This document shows positions 7,711-16,735 of a stretch of DNA of 64,000 nucleotides, one piece after another. The position numbers and the translations under genes are program-made. The stretch comes from Paenibacillus sp. ACRRY (GTDB taxonomy: Bacteria > Bacillota > Bacilli > Paenibacillales > Paenibacillaceae), in contig NZ_JAKRNM010000003.1 of the NCBI RefSeq assembly GCF_022346995.1, positions 186,001 through 250,000 of the forward strand, read 5' to 3'. The notes under the pieces were generated by a model that was given only the letters and a program-made list of their open reading frames with translations, was not told where the DNA came from and made no database searches. Every line of letters starts with the position of its first letter. The stretch's first letter is position 1.

Positions 7711-8205
7711 ATGAGTCGAACAGCGAAGCGAAGCAAGAAGAGATTGAGACCAACTAAATATGTGAGCCGCCGCCGACCCCGCCGATCCTGCCGCGCTAAA
7801 CTGCTGAAACCTCCTTGTTCCCGGATTACTCGTCCCCGGGTCAAGCAGGGTCGCCCCTCACGCACGATACTCCCTGGTGCTACTCACTGTTTTACAGAGC
7901 ATACGTATGTCGGGGCCGAAACCAGCAGTTCCACCAGTGCTCTTCCTGCTCAGGATACATCATCGCTCAGCATGTGCACATATGGCATTGTGAACCGGGG
8001 CAAGAATCCGGCTCTTGTACAGATCCAGATTAGTCCCAATGCAGTGGATTATGCGGTGGACAGCCAGGAGGTGATTGCGGGGGGCCAAACCAAGGCCTTG
8101 GTTCCGCAACGGTTCCTTCGATACACCCGGCTTGCGATTCAATCGGTGGAACCGGATCAACCAACCAGGCTGGATGTTTACTTTCAGGCACAGCGCATGC
8201 CCTAA
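7711..8205 (+). CDS. DUF6385-like protein with Arg-rich N-terminus
   Basis: A 164-residue protein in two parts. Residues 1-55 are extremely basic (SKKRLRP, SRRRPRRSCR, RVKQGRPSR), reminiscent of nucleic-acid- or coat-binding tails such as those of CotG-like spore proteins. Residues 80-160 form a beta domain that aligns with the C-terminus of the repeat protein downstream: YGIVNRG against FFVYNRG, then Q-I-x-x-S/E-I-S, and LVPQRFLRYTRL against LVPQRFLKYTRL. I associate this domain with DUF6385, from memory. The start follows AAGGGGAATCGAG. The gene leads a probable two-gene unit and is divergent from the WWE genes. Confidence 0.65.
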   Translation: MSRTAKRSKKRLRPTKYVSRRRPRRSCRAKLLKPPCSRITRPRVKQGRPSRTILPGATHCFTEHTYVGAETSSSTSALPAQDTSSLSMCTYGIVNRGKNPALVQIQISPNAVDYAVDSQEVIAGGQTKALVPQRFLRYTRLAIQSVEPDQPTRLDVYFQAQRMP

Positions 8206-8248
8206 GGTGAAATAATATGACAGATTTCCAGGGAGGAGGACGGGGCTC

Positions 8249-9757
8249 ATGCCTAACTTCACGACGTTTAACACGAATCCGGACAATCTGCGGACCCTGA
8301 TCTTTGGTCAGGATGCTACCGGTACGGCCCAGCCCGTCAGAACAGATACAAGTGGTAATGTTGTCGGAATTATTCTGGACGGAACGATCAGTAACATCTC
8401 GGGTTTGACAACGGTCACCATTAATTCAGGTACCATCACCAACCTTCTGAATGGTACCCTTACGAGTGTACTGGGGGCCACCATTACAGCAGGTACGATT
8501 ACCAGTGTGCTTGGAGCTACGGTGACGGCGGGGACCTTGACGAACTTGCTGAATGGTACGATCACGAGCGTCCTGGGAGCAACCATAACAGCCGGTACGA
8601 TAACAAGTGTGCTTGGAGCCACCGTGACAGCGGGAACGCTGACGAACCTGCTTAATGGTACAATCACGAGCGTGCTTGGTGCGACCATAACAGCCGGAAC
8701 CCTGACGAGTGTGCTTGGAGCCACCGTGACAGCGGGGACGCTAACGAACCTGCTCAATGGTACGCTCACCAGCGTACTTGGGGCCACCATAACGGCCGGA
8801 ACCCTAACGAACCTGTTGAATGGTACAATCACGAACGTCCTGGGTGCAACGATAACAGCTGGAACCATTACCAGCGTGCTTGGGGCAACGGTCACAGCAG
8901 GGACGTTGACAAACTTGCTGAATGGTACACTTACCAGCGTACTGGGTGCCACAATTACAGCCGGAACGATCACAAGTGTACTCGGCGCAACGGTGACGGC
9001 CGGGACGCTGACTAACCTGTTAAACGGTACCATTACAAGTGTGCTAGGCGCTACAATCACCGCCGGGACCATCACCAGTGTGCTTGGTACAACGATTACA
9101 GCAGGTACAATCACCGGCATTTTGGGAGCGACGCTTACAGCAGGTACACTGACGAATCTGCTCAATGGTACAATCACGAGTGTGCTCGGTGCGACTATAA
9201 CGGCCGGGACGCTGACCAACCTGCTGAACGGAACGATCACCAGTGTACTCGGTGCAACCGTAACCGCAGGCACATTAACAAACCTTCTTAATGGTACCAT
9301 CACCAGCGTGCTGGGAGCCACGATTACGGCAGGAACGTTGACGAATTTGCTAAACGGAACGATTACCAGTGTACTAGGAGCCACCATCACAGCTGGAACA
9401 CTTAGCAGTGTAACGTCGATTTCCCAGAAGAGCTTCCAGGAATCACAACTCATCAATACTCCCACTGCCAATACGTTTACACCTCTACCAGCGGTGACAA
9501 CCAGCGTATTTGGCACATATTCCTTCTTTGTATATAACAGGGGCCCAGGGGTCAATCGTGTGGATGCACAGGTGGAAATCAGCGCCAATGGATCGAACTG
9601 GTACACGGATGTGACAACAGTAACGGGAATTCTGGCAGGCTCCGTGGATGTACTGGTTCCCCAGCGTTTCCTCAAATATACACGCCTTTCCTATCGCTCC
9701 AGCCTCATCGGTGCACCAAGTACAATCGATGTATTCTTCAATGGACAAGGCACATAA
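8249..9757 (+). CDS. Thr-rich repeat surface protein with DUF6385-like C-terminus
   Basis: A protein of 502 residues in three parts. Residues 1-60 are a head (MPNFTTFNTNPDNLRTLIFG, then D-x-x-G-x-A-Q-P-V-R-T-D). Residues 61-382 are built only from two blocks: GT[IL]TNLLN (8 residues, 11 copies) and GT[IL]TSVLGAT[IV]TA (13 residues, 18 copies, three slightly varied). Residues 383-502 end in the same beta domain as the 7711 gene. The repeats are free of charge and aromatic residues and rich in Thr, so they suit a beta-solenoid or filament with many O-glycosylation sites. There is no signal peptide and no Gly-X-Y collagen pattern. The ribosome site AGGGAGGAGG is strong. Glycosyltransferase genes follow, which makes this the likely glycosylated scaffold. 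Confidence 0.75.
   Translation: MPNFTTFNTNPDNLRTLIFGQDATGTAQPVRTDTSGNVVGIILDGTISNISGLTTVTINSGTITNLLNGTLTSVLGATITAGTITSVLGATVTAGTLTNLLNGTITSVLGATITAGTITSVLGATVTAGTLTNLLNGTITSVLGATITAGTLTSVLGATVTAGTLTNLLNGTLTSVLGATITAGTLTNLLNGTITNVLGATITAGTITSVLGATVTAGTLTNLLNGTLTSVLGATITAGTITSVLGATVTAGTLTNLLNGTITSVLGATITAGTITSVLGTTITAGTITGILGATLTAGTLTNLLNGTITSVLGATITAGTLTNLLNGTITSVLGATVTAGTLTNLLNGTITSVLGATITAGTLTNLLNGTITSVLGATITAGTLSSVTSISQKSFQESQLINTPTANTFTPLPAVTTSVFGTYSFFVYNRGPGVNRVDAQVEISANGSNWYTDVTTVTGILAGSVDVLVPQRFLKYTRLSYRSSLIGAPSTIDVFFNGQGT
8429..9394 (+). repeat. Coding tandem repeats, 24-bp and 39-bp units
   Basis: This stretch encodes 29 blocks in the order NLLN followed by one, two or three SVLG blocks. 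SVLG counts after the eleven NLLN blocks are 2,2,2,1,2,2,3,1,1,1,1. Codons vary at most synonymous positions (GGTACC, GGTACG, GGAACG, GGGACG for Gly-Thr) while residues barely change. Confidence 0.9.
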
Positions 9758-9777
9758 CCAGATCCTCAATCATATAG

Positions 9778-9818
9778 GTACATGGAGTCCCATTTGATGG
9801 ACTTCATGTACTTTTTTT
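9778..9818 (+). terminator. Terminator after the repeat protein
   Basis: GTACATGGAGTCC (9778-9790) pairs with GGACTTCATGTAC (9799-9811) with one G-T pair, followed by seven T. It ends only 20 bases before the first glycosyltransferase start, so it either isolates the abundant surface protein or lets a reduced readthrough reach the enzymes. Confidence 0.85.
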
Positions 9819-9837
9819 GCGTTGGAGGTGACAGCAT

Positions 9838-11994
9838 ATGCAGAACAGGCTGCTCGGAATTCACATGATTGTTCAAAATGAGGAACAACAATTGCCCCGC
9901 TGTCTGAACAGTTTGAACTTGCCCGGCATTCAGTGGTTCATTACAGATACAGGCTCGGGAGACCGCACGCCAGAGATTGCGAGACAATTCGGGGCAACCG
10001 TACTTCATGCCCAGTGGGATAATCATTTTGCACGTGCACGCAATATTAGTCTGCCGCTGGCAGGTACCGAGTGGATTCTGTGTGTAGACGCGGATGAATG
10101 TGCCATAGATGGTCTGGAAGAGTTAATGGATTATCTGCCCACAGTCCATAAGAGCGTATCAAAGTTAAAAGTGACAATAGAGAATCGGATCGATGAAAAA
10201 ACGGAAAGTCAAGTTGTCTTTCAGCCGGTACGCCTGTTTCGATCGGGTTACGGATACCGCTATGAGGGTCGTATTCATGAGCAGCTGGTGTGTGATGATA
10301 CGGAGAAAGTCCGGCAGGAGTCCGATCCCTTGGCTCCGCTGCGGCTCGTTCATGATGGATACCTTGCTTCCCAAATCGCTCATGGGCATAAACCTTCGCG
10401 GAATTTTAAGCTTTTGCAACAGGAATTAAATGAGCATCCGGATCAGCCTTTTCATCTCTACAATCTAGGAGTGACGTACTGCCAGTTGGGGCAGATAGAG
10501 AAGGCCGCGGATACGTTTGCCAGTTCACTGCACCTGACGGAGTTCCGCGCGCCATATCGGCCTACACTTGTGCGCGATTATGCGAAAGTTCTTGGAGCCC
10601 TGGATCGTTATGATGAAGGCCGTGCGCTTCTGGCAGTGGAAACGCAGCATTACCCGGACTACGCTGACCTTCACTTTCTATACGGTGACTTTCTTGAACA
10701 ACAAGGTCTCGAGGAACGAGCTTATCAATTCTATGCAAAAGCAGTGGATAAATCCGGAGGAGTCCACAGGGAGTCCGATTATGTAAATGAGCAAGGCACG
10801 GACACCTACAGACCCTATACCGCCATGGCGCGTCTGGCACAGAAGAGGGGCTTCCTGCAGGAGTCGGCACATCTGTACGGTCTGGCCCTGGATCACATGT
10901 CTGTATATACTCCTGCGCTGCAGGGGCTCGCAGATGTACTGCAGCAATCTGGAGAATCGGATGAGGTCATTGCAGAGGCACTACTGCTTCGCTGGAAGAA
11001 ACGATTGAATTTACGGGAGCAGGACTATGCAGGAGAAGGTACAGATGAGATCAGGAATATGGCTCATACGCTTGCATCCTGCGGAGCGTACGGGCAGGCA
11101 TTGGTACTGCTCCAGGATCTGGATCAGAACGTTCAGATTGACCCTGCAGTTCAGCTGCACTGGATGTTATGTGCGAGCCGATGCCCGGAAGCCGTACAAC
11201 TTGCAGAACAACTGTGGGGTGAGCGTGAGGGGATTGTCGAACCAGTCCTGCCCGAGCAGCGACTGGATTGGGCAATTGCTTGTTGGGCCAGCGGATCGGG
11301 TCTTTCCCCTGCTTTTCTGGAATCATCTGAGCAGGAAGATCGGGAAGTATGGGGGACGATGGACACGTGGTTCAGAGGACAACAGGAGCAGGCGTGGAGC
11401 CCAGTGAGACAGAGTGAGGTAAGGTTGCCTGAAGCACTCCAAGCGTCTGCTCCTAACTTGATCCGGGACATTGTGCAGCGCTCTGTACAAACAGGTCAAT
11501 TGACACTAGCCTGGCAGTGGTTTGAGAAGTGGGTGGATGGTTGCACGGAGAAGGACCAACGCATGGAGTTTAGCAGGTGGCTTGCAGGCATTCTTTATCG
11601 CCAAGGTTATACCCGGGCGGCCGCTGATCTCCTTATTGGCTGCATGACGGAAGGGAATCTGGACGAGGAGGGTTACTTTTATCTCGGGGAAGCGTTGTTT
11701 GCCAAGGGGCATTACGATCAGGCTGTGTCTCTATTTCAGCAGGCGCTGGAACGAGATGCAGGATCGCATCGGGCGAGAGCTGGATCTGCCATAAGTTATT
11801 TGTATTTGGCTCTTGGTGTTATTCAAAAGGAGCTGAGTCGTTCTCCCTCTAACCCAGGCCTTATAGCGGATCAGGCTGCTCTCCTTCAAAGGTTAAGGAC
11901 GGCCGAAGGTATCCCTTGGCGTACAGATTGGCATGCCAGAGAGAGGAGGAACCAGCTTGCCGAGCAACCGCATTTCGCTATGCATGATCGTTAA
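9838..11994 (+). CDS. GT2 glycosyltransferase with TPR domain (SunS-like architecture), first of three
   Basis: A cytoplasmic protein of 718 residues. Residues 1-160 are a GT-A fold family 2 domain: HMIVQNEEQQLPRCL, the nucleotide-binding TDTGSGDRTPE, WDNHFARARN, and the metal site DADE at 84-87. A GRIHEQL motif lies near 145. From about residue 185 it is helical with TPR-like repeats (HLYNLGVTYCQLGQ, YFYLGEALFAKGHYDQA). This arrangement is that of SunS, the S-glycosyltransferase of sublancin, so I expect a protein substrate and not a cell-wall lipid. GGAGGTGAC gives a strong start. The C-terminal 38 bases overlap the next gene. Confidence 0.8.
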   Translation: MQNRLLGIHMIVQNEEQQLPRCLNSLNLPGIQWFITDTGSGDRTPEIARQFGATVLHAQWDNHFARARNISLPLAGTEWILCVDADECAIDGLEELMDYLPTVHKSVSKLKVTIENRIDEKTESQVVFQPVRLFRSGYGYRYEGRIHEQLVCDDTEKVRQESDPLAPLRLVHDGYLASQIAHGHKPSRNFKLLQQELNEHPDQPFHLYNLGVTYCQLGQIEKAADTFASSLHLTEFRAPYRPTLVRDYAKVLGALDRYDEGRALLAVETQHYPDYADLHFLYGDFLEQQGLEERAYQFYAKAVDKSGGVHRESDYVNEQGTDTYRPYTAMARLAQKRGFLQESAHLYGLALDHMSVYTPALQGLADVLQQSGESDEVIAEALLLRWKKRLNLREQDYAGEGTDEIRNMAHTLASCGAYGQALVLLQDLDQNVQIDPAVQLHWMLCASRCPEAVQLAEQLWGEREGIVEPVLPEQRLDWAIACWASGSGLSPAFLESSEQEDREVWGTMDTWFRGQQEQAWSPVRQSEVRLPEALQASAPNLIRDIVQRSVQTGQLTLAWQWFEKWVDGCTEKDQRMEFSRWLAGILYRQGYTRAAADLLIGCMTEGNLDEEGYFYLGEALFAKGHYDQAVSLFQQALERDAGSHRARAGSAISYLYLALGVIQKELSRSPSNPGLIADQAALLQRLRTAEGIPWRTDWHARERRNQLAEQPHFAMHDR

Positions 11995-13897
11995 GGATGA
12001 AGAGGAGTGGCTGACACAATGTCTGGAGAGTGTCCAGGGAGCTGTAGATGAAATAATCGTCGTGGACACTGGTTCTTCGGACCGGAGTGACGATATAGCA
12101 CGGCAATACGGGGCTAGAATCGTGCCCTATGTGTGGCGTGATGATTTTGCTGCTGCACGTAATGCAGGTCTGGAGCAGGCGACAGGGGAGTGGATTCTGT
12201 TCCTGGATGCGGACGAGGCGCTGGATTCAGCAGCGCGGGAGCAGCTTCGGAGCTGGACGGCGGCCAGCACATGCGACGGATTGTTTTTGAACATTCATAA
12301 CTATACAGGTACGGGTCAGCAGGGAGCTACAGTTAATCCCGTATTGCGGTTGTTCCGTAATGCACCAGAGCATCGGTTTGAAGGTCGGATTCATGAACAG
12401 ATTGCAGGGGCTATTTGCCGAAAGAATCCCGATGCTGCTTTTCATGTGACAGACATGATGATCCATCATTTTGGTTATCAGACTGCGGTTGTCGAGCGCA
12501 AGGACAAGGTGAATCGAAATTTGAAATTACTGGAACAGGCTGTGGAGGAAGAGCCGGAGCAATCGTTCCATCATTATAATCTGGGCGTCGAGTACTTGCG
12601 CGTGGGGGAAGCAGAACGGGCACTTCAGACCTTTCGTGTGGCCAAGGCAGGCATCGATCCTCTTGTGACCAGTTATGCTCACTTGTTATTCAAGTATGAG
12701 GTGCGATGCCTTCAACACTTGAATCGCTGGCAGGAAGCATTGGACCACATTGAGGAAGCACTGGTGTTATTCCCGGATTATACGGATCTGCTGCATAACC
12801 GCGGAGTATGTCAAGAAGCATTGGGTCACACCGATCAGGCGGAGCATTCTTTGCGCGAAGCCATTCAGTTGGGACCGCCACCTCCTGTGTACCACACGGA
12901 AGAAGGAATGGGCACCTATCAAACCTGGTACGCCCTCGGGCGGCTGCTGGAAGGGAGGGCAGACCTTGAGGGTGCAGTCAATGCATACGTGGAAGCCGTG
13001 CGTGCCAAATCCAGCTTGCTGCCACCGCTCTACCGAATATTCCGTATTATGCGGGTTTCGGGGCAGCAAGCGGTTATCCCCGCACTGATTACCAATCGTT
13101 TCGCCCTGTCTTCCGAAGAGGCCACTCACAAGATCATTGGCATTCTGGAGCAGAGTCGTTGTTATGATGCAGCTCTGGAGATGCTGCCAAGCGCAGCTTC
13201 GAAACCTTCGAAGGAGATGAGAGAACGGCTGTCGTTTGCTGAGGCCCTGCTTCATATCGGGCAGGGGAGATGGAACAAGGCGAGGCTCAAGCTGGATACC
13301 GTTCGGCGTAAAAAAGGTGATTATGCACTCCTATCAGCTAGTTGGCTGGTGCGTGTGAATTGGCTGGAAGGGCGGGAGACAGCAGAGTCAGATCCGCTAA
13401 CGATGTGGCTGAATCACTGTGTGCAATCGGGGACAGCCTGGTCCGCAGGACAAGAGAAGGCCGTTTTGCATACGAACGCCGGCACCAATGCCAATGGAAG
13501 ACCTGGTGATACTGAAGCGACAACTGGGGCAGCAGCTTACGAGGGATGGCATGCCTTGGGTTTGCTCATGGAGGGATGCATACACTCAGGTAAATGGGCC
13601 GAGCTGCTTGGGCTCATTCAGATCTGCCAGCAGCTTTTGTCTGCGGAGGCCCGCTCGTCGGAAGAGATCCAGCAAGAGCAAGCTCTGAACCGGAATCGGA
13701 AATATGCGCAGGAACCTTTTGCCGGAGCTTTCGATACAGCTGCAGGAGCGGGTTGGCTGATAAAGAGTCTTATAGGTGCTGCAGATCATCATTTACAGGA
13801 GTTGGCCGGAGAACCTGCTGGGGAACGTAATCGCTACTGGCCAGTGATTCAACAACTTCGGCTGGAATTGCCGGGACCGGATGGTTTTGAGATGTGA
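11957..13897 (+). CDS. GT2 glycosyltransferase with TPR domain, second of three
   Basis: A protein of about 646 residues, paralogous to its neighbours. I chose the TTG at 11957 because GAGAGGAGG lies 7 bases before it; the ATG at 11933 has no ribosome site. GT2 landmarks are ISLCMIVKDEEEWLTQCLES, VVDTGSSDRSDDIA, WRDDFAAARNAG, DADE at 84-87 and GRIHEQI near 143. TPR-type helices follow (HHYNLGVEYLRVGEAERALQ near residue 195). The C-terminal third is more divergent. The start lies inside the previous gene, so translation is coupled. Likely role: glycosylation of the surface proteins encoded next door, either with a different sugar or as a chain-extending step. Confidence 0.8.
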   Translation: MPSNRISLCMIVKDEEEWLTQCLESVQGAVDEIIVVDTGSSDRSDDIARQYGARIVPYVWRDDFAAARNAGLEQATGEWILFLDADEALDSAAREQLRSWTAASTCDGLFLNIHNYTGTGQQGATVNPVLRLFRNAPEHRFEGRIHEQIAGAICRKNPDAAFHVTDMMIHHFGYQTAVVERKDKVNRNLKLLEQAVEEEPEQSFHHYNLGVEYLRVGEAERALQTFRVAKAGIDPLVTSYAHLLFKYEVRCLQHLNRWQEALDHIEEALVLFPDYTDLLHNRGVCQEALGHTDQAEHSLREAIQLGPPPPVYHTEEGMGTYQTWYALGRLLEGRADLEGAVNAYVEAVRAKSSLLPPLYRIFRIMRVSGQQAVIPALITNRFALSSEEATHKIIGILEQSRCYDAALEMLPSAASKPSKEMRERLSFAEALLHIGQGRWNKARLKLDTVRRKKGDYALLSASWLVRVNWLEGRETAESDPLTMWLNHCVQSGTAWSAGQEKAVLHTNAGTNANGRPGDTEATTGAAAYEGWHALGLLMEGCIHSGKWAELLGLIQICQQLLSAEARSSEEIQQEQALNRNRKYAQEPFAGAFDTAAGAGWLIKSLIGAADHHLQELAGEPAGERNRYWPVIQQLRLELPGPDGFEM

Positions 13898-13923
13898 ATC
13901 GTCACCAGAAAGGAGGGTTGAGG

Positions 13924-15984
13924 ATGCAGCACATGCGGCCTGAAATCAGCCTTTGCATGATCGTGAAGGATGAGGAGGATTACCTTAGACACTGCCTGGA
14001 GGCTATAAGTGGAGTCGTGGATGAGATGATCATTCTCGATACTGGATCAACAGATGATACGGTTCGGATTGCCTCTCTCTATGGTGCCAAGATCATTCGT
14101 GCAGAATGGAACGGGGATTTTGCTGCCGCTCGCAATCAGTCTCTTACCGCTGCAACCAAACCCTGGATTCTGGTATTGGATGCAGATGAAGTATGGGTGA
14201 AGACGGAGCAATCGAAGACAGAGCTTACCCGGTTATTATCCGGGAGCCCTGATCATGTCTGGGGATACTGGGTCAAGGTGACGAGTCTCTTGGGACGGTC
14301 TGGTGAAGAACGGGTGACCGATTCGGTGTGCCGCTTATTTCGGAACGATCCCCGGATTGCATTCAAGGGCAGGATTCATGAAGAAATCGCTTCATCCATT
14401 CTGGCTTTTGCTCCCGAAGGCGTGAGGCATTCGGAGCTGGAAGTCCTGCATTATGGCTATTTGGAAGAAACGATTGTACGCAAAAATAAAACAGAGCGGA
14501 ATATGCAGTTGATTCGCTCCGCTTTGAATGGGTCAGATAACCCGCCGGAGCTGCTGTATGCGCTGGCGGCAGAGTGGTTTCAGCAAGGGGAGTACAATGA
14601 AGCGTTGCGGCTGCTGGAACCGCTGCTTGCCCGGCTTGGGCCATCCTGCGGTTATCATTCGGATCTGGTACTCAAAACAGCATACGCCTTAAGGGAAAGT
14701 GGGCGCCCGGAACGGGCGCTGGCTGTGGTACAGGCGTGGACACCAGCCTATGCTGACTTTGCTGATGTGCTGGAGCTTGGCGCGGTGCTGGAGCTGGATC
14801 TCGGTAGAGAAGAAGTAGCGCTGGATTGGTTGAAGAAGGCTCGATCCGCAGCAAAAACATCGGGGCAGTACACTTCCGTTTCAGGTGCCGGAACGTATCG
14901 AAGTCTAACACTGGAAGGCATCGCGCTTGAACGTCTGGGCCGCTGGGAAGAGGCTGAGACAGCCTACATTGCTGCACTGACGTCACAGCCCGGAAACATG
15001 GCTGCGTGGCAGCGCCTGCTGCTGTTGGCCGCAGCCACGGGGCGGCCAAACGCCATTGCGGATGCGGCAGTACGTGCACTGCCGCCGCCTGCTGCATGGC
15101 AGGCGCTTGTTCCGGCCGCGCTGGAAGCGCACCGGCCGGAGTGGCTGCTGCGCCATGCGGCGCGGCTGGGGGCTGCGCTGCGACAGCAGCCGCTTGCCAC
15201 CGGACTGGCGCTGGCCCAGCTGGGGGAAGATGCTGCAGCGCGGGCATCGCTGCAGCCTTGGGCAGCGCATGCGCAGCTCGGGCCCGAGGCGTCGCTGGCG
15301 CTGTGGGCGCTCGGCTGCAAGCGCAGCGCTGGGCGCGAACTTGCACGCGCAGGCGACCACCAGCAGCTGCGCAGCCGCACAGCATGCGCGCTCCCTGCAG
15401 CCGCACATGCCGCCGATGCGCTGCTGCGCGGAGCCGCGCCGGGCCATGCAGCCGCAGGCACAGCCCCGCACAGCGCAGCGTCGGTGCCTCGCGGCACAGC
15501 AGCTGCGCCGCCGCAGGCCGTGCACGCCGCTGCGCAGGCGCTCGCACGCGTGGGCGCATGGGCTGCATGGCTGCGCCTGCTGCAGGCCCTGCCGCCCGGG
15601 GCTACGCCGGCGCTGCTCGCGGCGCTTCCGCCTGCGGCACGCTGCGGGCTGCTGCGCGCGCCCGCAAGCGTCCGTGAAGGGCTGCTGGAGCTATTCGGCT
15701 TGCCGCCGGCCATGCAGCAGCCCTTCACAGACGAAATGCCCGCCACGGCTCGTGCCACAGAGGCACTGCTGGCAGGCACGCTCGTGCTGCTCGCGGGGCG
15801 GCAGACCACAGCGCAGGAATGGGCCATGAGGGCCCGGCATATCGCGCTACAGCCTGCCGCGTCTGGCCGCCCGGCGACTGTATGTTCGCCGGGGCTGCAC
15901 ATGCTGCTGCGCCTGACAGCTCCCGGCGCAGCGGCAACCGAAGGTTTTGCATCCCGATGCAAGATGCTTTTTGTCCATCTCTGA
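13924..15984 (+). CDS. GT2 glycosyltransferase with Ala-rich tail, third of three
   Basis: A protein of about 686 residues. The ATG at 13924 follows AAGGAGGG; the ORF opens upstream at 13894 without a ribosome site. The GT2 domain is complete: ISLCMIVKDEEDYLRHCLEA, LDTGSTDDTVRIA, WNGDFAAARNQ, DADE at 86-89, GRIHEEI near 150. TPR-like helices run to about residue 360. From about base 15000 to 15920 the composition changes sharply: 46 of 60 bases at 15241-15300 are G or C, against 24 of 60 at 14461-14520. The protein becomes Ala/Leu/Arg-rich. The frame stays open, so I read it as one gene with a drifted or recombined tail, but a frameshift cannot be excluded. Confidence 0.72.
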   Translation: MQHMRPEISLCMIVKDEEDYLRHCLEAISGVVDEMIILDTGSTDDTVRIASLYGAKIIRAEWNGDFAAARNQSLTAATKPWILVLDADEVWVKTEQSKTELTRLLSGSPDHVWGYWVKVTSLLGRSGEERVTDSVCRLFRNDPRIAFKGRIHEEIASSILAFAPEGVRHSELEVLHYGYLEETIVRKNKTERNMQLIRSALNGSDNPPELLYALAAEWFQQGEYNEALRLLEPLLARLGPSCGYHSDLVLKTAYALRESGRPERALAVVQAWTPAYADFADVLELGAVLELDLGREEVALDWLKKARSAAKTSGQYTSVSGAGTYRSLTLEGIALERLGRWEEAETAYIAALTSQPGNMAAWQRLLLLAAATGRPNAIADAAVRALPPPAAWQALVPAALEAHRPEWLLRHAARLGAALRQQPLATGLALAQLGEDAAARASLQPWAAHAQLGPEASLALWALGCKRSAGRELARAGDHQQLRSRTACALPAAAHAADALLRGAAPGHAAAGTAPHSAASVPRGTAAAPPQAVHAAAQALARVGAWAAWLRLLQALPPGATPALLAALPPAARCGLLRAPASVREGLLELFGLPPAMQQPFTDEMPATARATEALLAGTLVLLAGRQTTAQEWAMRARHIALQPAASGRPATVCSPGLHMLLRLTAPGAAATEGFASRCKMLFVHL

Positions 15985-16063
15985 CGTAGTTGGCTTTCAC
16001 TCACATAACCGCTAACCTTACGACTGGTGTTTCTCAGTTTCATCCTTGCTAAACGGAGATCGA

Positions 16064-16735
16064 CTATCCTTTCCGAATGATCGCCCGGAAGCAGCGAATT
16101 GGCGTTCCATACATGTCAGACCAGATGGCATCATCGGGCTCTTCCACCACAAGCTTCCCGTCAATCGTAAGACCGGTTACGGCCATGATGGTTTCGAGTA
16201 GATCGGGCCGCATCTCCGGCACATCAAAGGTCGCGATTAATTGTCCATCCGGCTTCATGACTCTGGCGAATTCGCGAAAGGCACGCAGCATCGTGCCAGT
16301 ATCCAGATGCTCCAGAACCGAAATGCAGAATATGCGGTCAAACATGCCGGAGGCATAAGGTAGCTGCGCCAGGTTCGCCCGAGCGCGATGCAGCCTGGTC
16401 AAGTAGTGTTCTGGTAAATGATGTGCAGCTTCTTCGCCGAAGTCGGAGGCTATATCCTGCCGGATCGCTTCCTCCGACAAGATGCGTTCATCCCAATCAC
16501 AGGCATAAGCTTCCCGGCAGTGTTCGGCCAGCCAAAACTTGAACGGATGGGAAATGCCGCAGGCCGCATCCAGTACCACGTCGTCTTGTTGAGCGAACTG
16601 GCGGGCCCATTCATATTCGTAAGGTCTGCTCCACCATGCCGGATGCAGTGGAAATACCAGCGTATCTGTTTTGGGATCGCTTTGCCGAACATATCTGGAT
16701 ACAAATGTCTCATTCTGATTAGGTGTGTCCATCAT
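16064..16735 (-). CDS. Class I SAM-dependent methyltransferase
   Basis: A protein of 223 residues with a Rossmann methyltransferase fold. Motif I is VVLDAACGISHPFKF near residue 55, an acidic end of strand 2 is in YACDWDE, and the later DRIFCISVLEHLDTGTM gives motif IV with the usual E-H-L. MKPDGQLIATFDVPEM is the post-IV strand. It starts within the stop codon of the GT4 gene (ATGATG overlap), so it belongs to that minus-strand operon. In this setting it probably methylates a sugar of the surface glycan or its nucleotide precursor; this is inferred from context only. It converges on the third GT2 gene with no clear terminator between them. Confidence 0.75.
   Translation of the reverse strand: MMDTPNQNETFVSRYVRQSDPKTDTLVFPLHPAWWSRPYEYEWARQFAQQDDVVLDAACGISHPFKFWLAEHCREAYACDWDERILSEEAIRQDIASDFGEEAAHHLPEHYLTRLHRARANLAQLPYASGMFDRIFCISVLEHLDTGTMLRAFREFARVMKPDGQLIATFDVPEMRPDLLETIMAVTGLTIDGKLVVEEPDDAIWSDMYGTPIRCFRAIIRKG

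Noticed and set aside
8429..9394. Possible collagen-like or CRISPR-type repeat
   Set aside because: There is no Gly-X-Y triplet periodicity, and the repeats are coding and contiguous without unique spacers.
8308..9675. Long open frame on the minus strand across the repeat gene (about 455 codons)
   Set aside because: It mirrors the repeat blocks (VPAVTVAPSTLV) because stop codons are rare opposite the Gly-Thr codons. It has no ribosome site and no neighbour in the same direction.
6364..9757. Phage tail-fibre cassette
   Set aside because: The beta-rich repeats could recall tail fibres, but no terminase, capsid, tail, holin or integrase gene is present and the neighbours are glycosyltransferases.
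14964..16043. Minus-strand open frame of about 359 codons over the GC-rich tail
   Set aside because: High GC removes stop codons in every frame. The plus-strand gene continues a GT2-TPR enzyme with a ribosome site, and the antisense frame shows no known domain.
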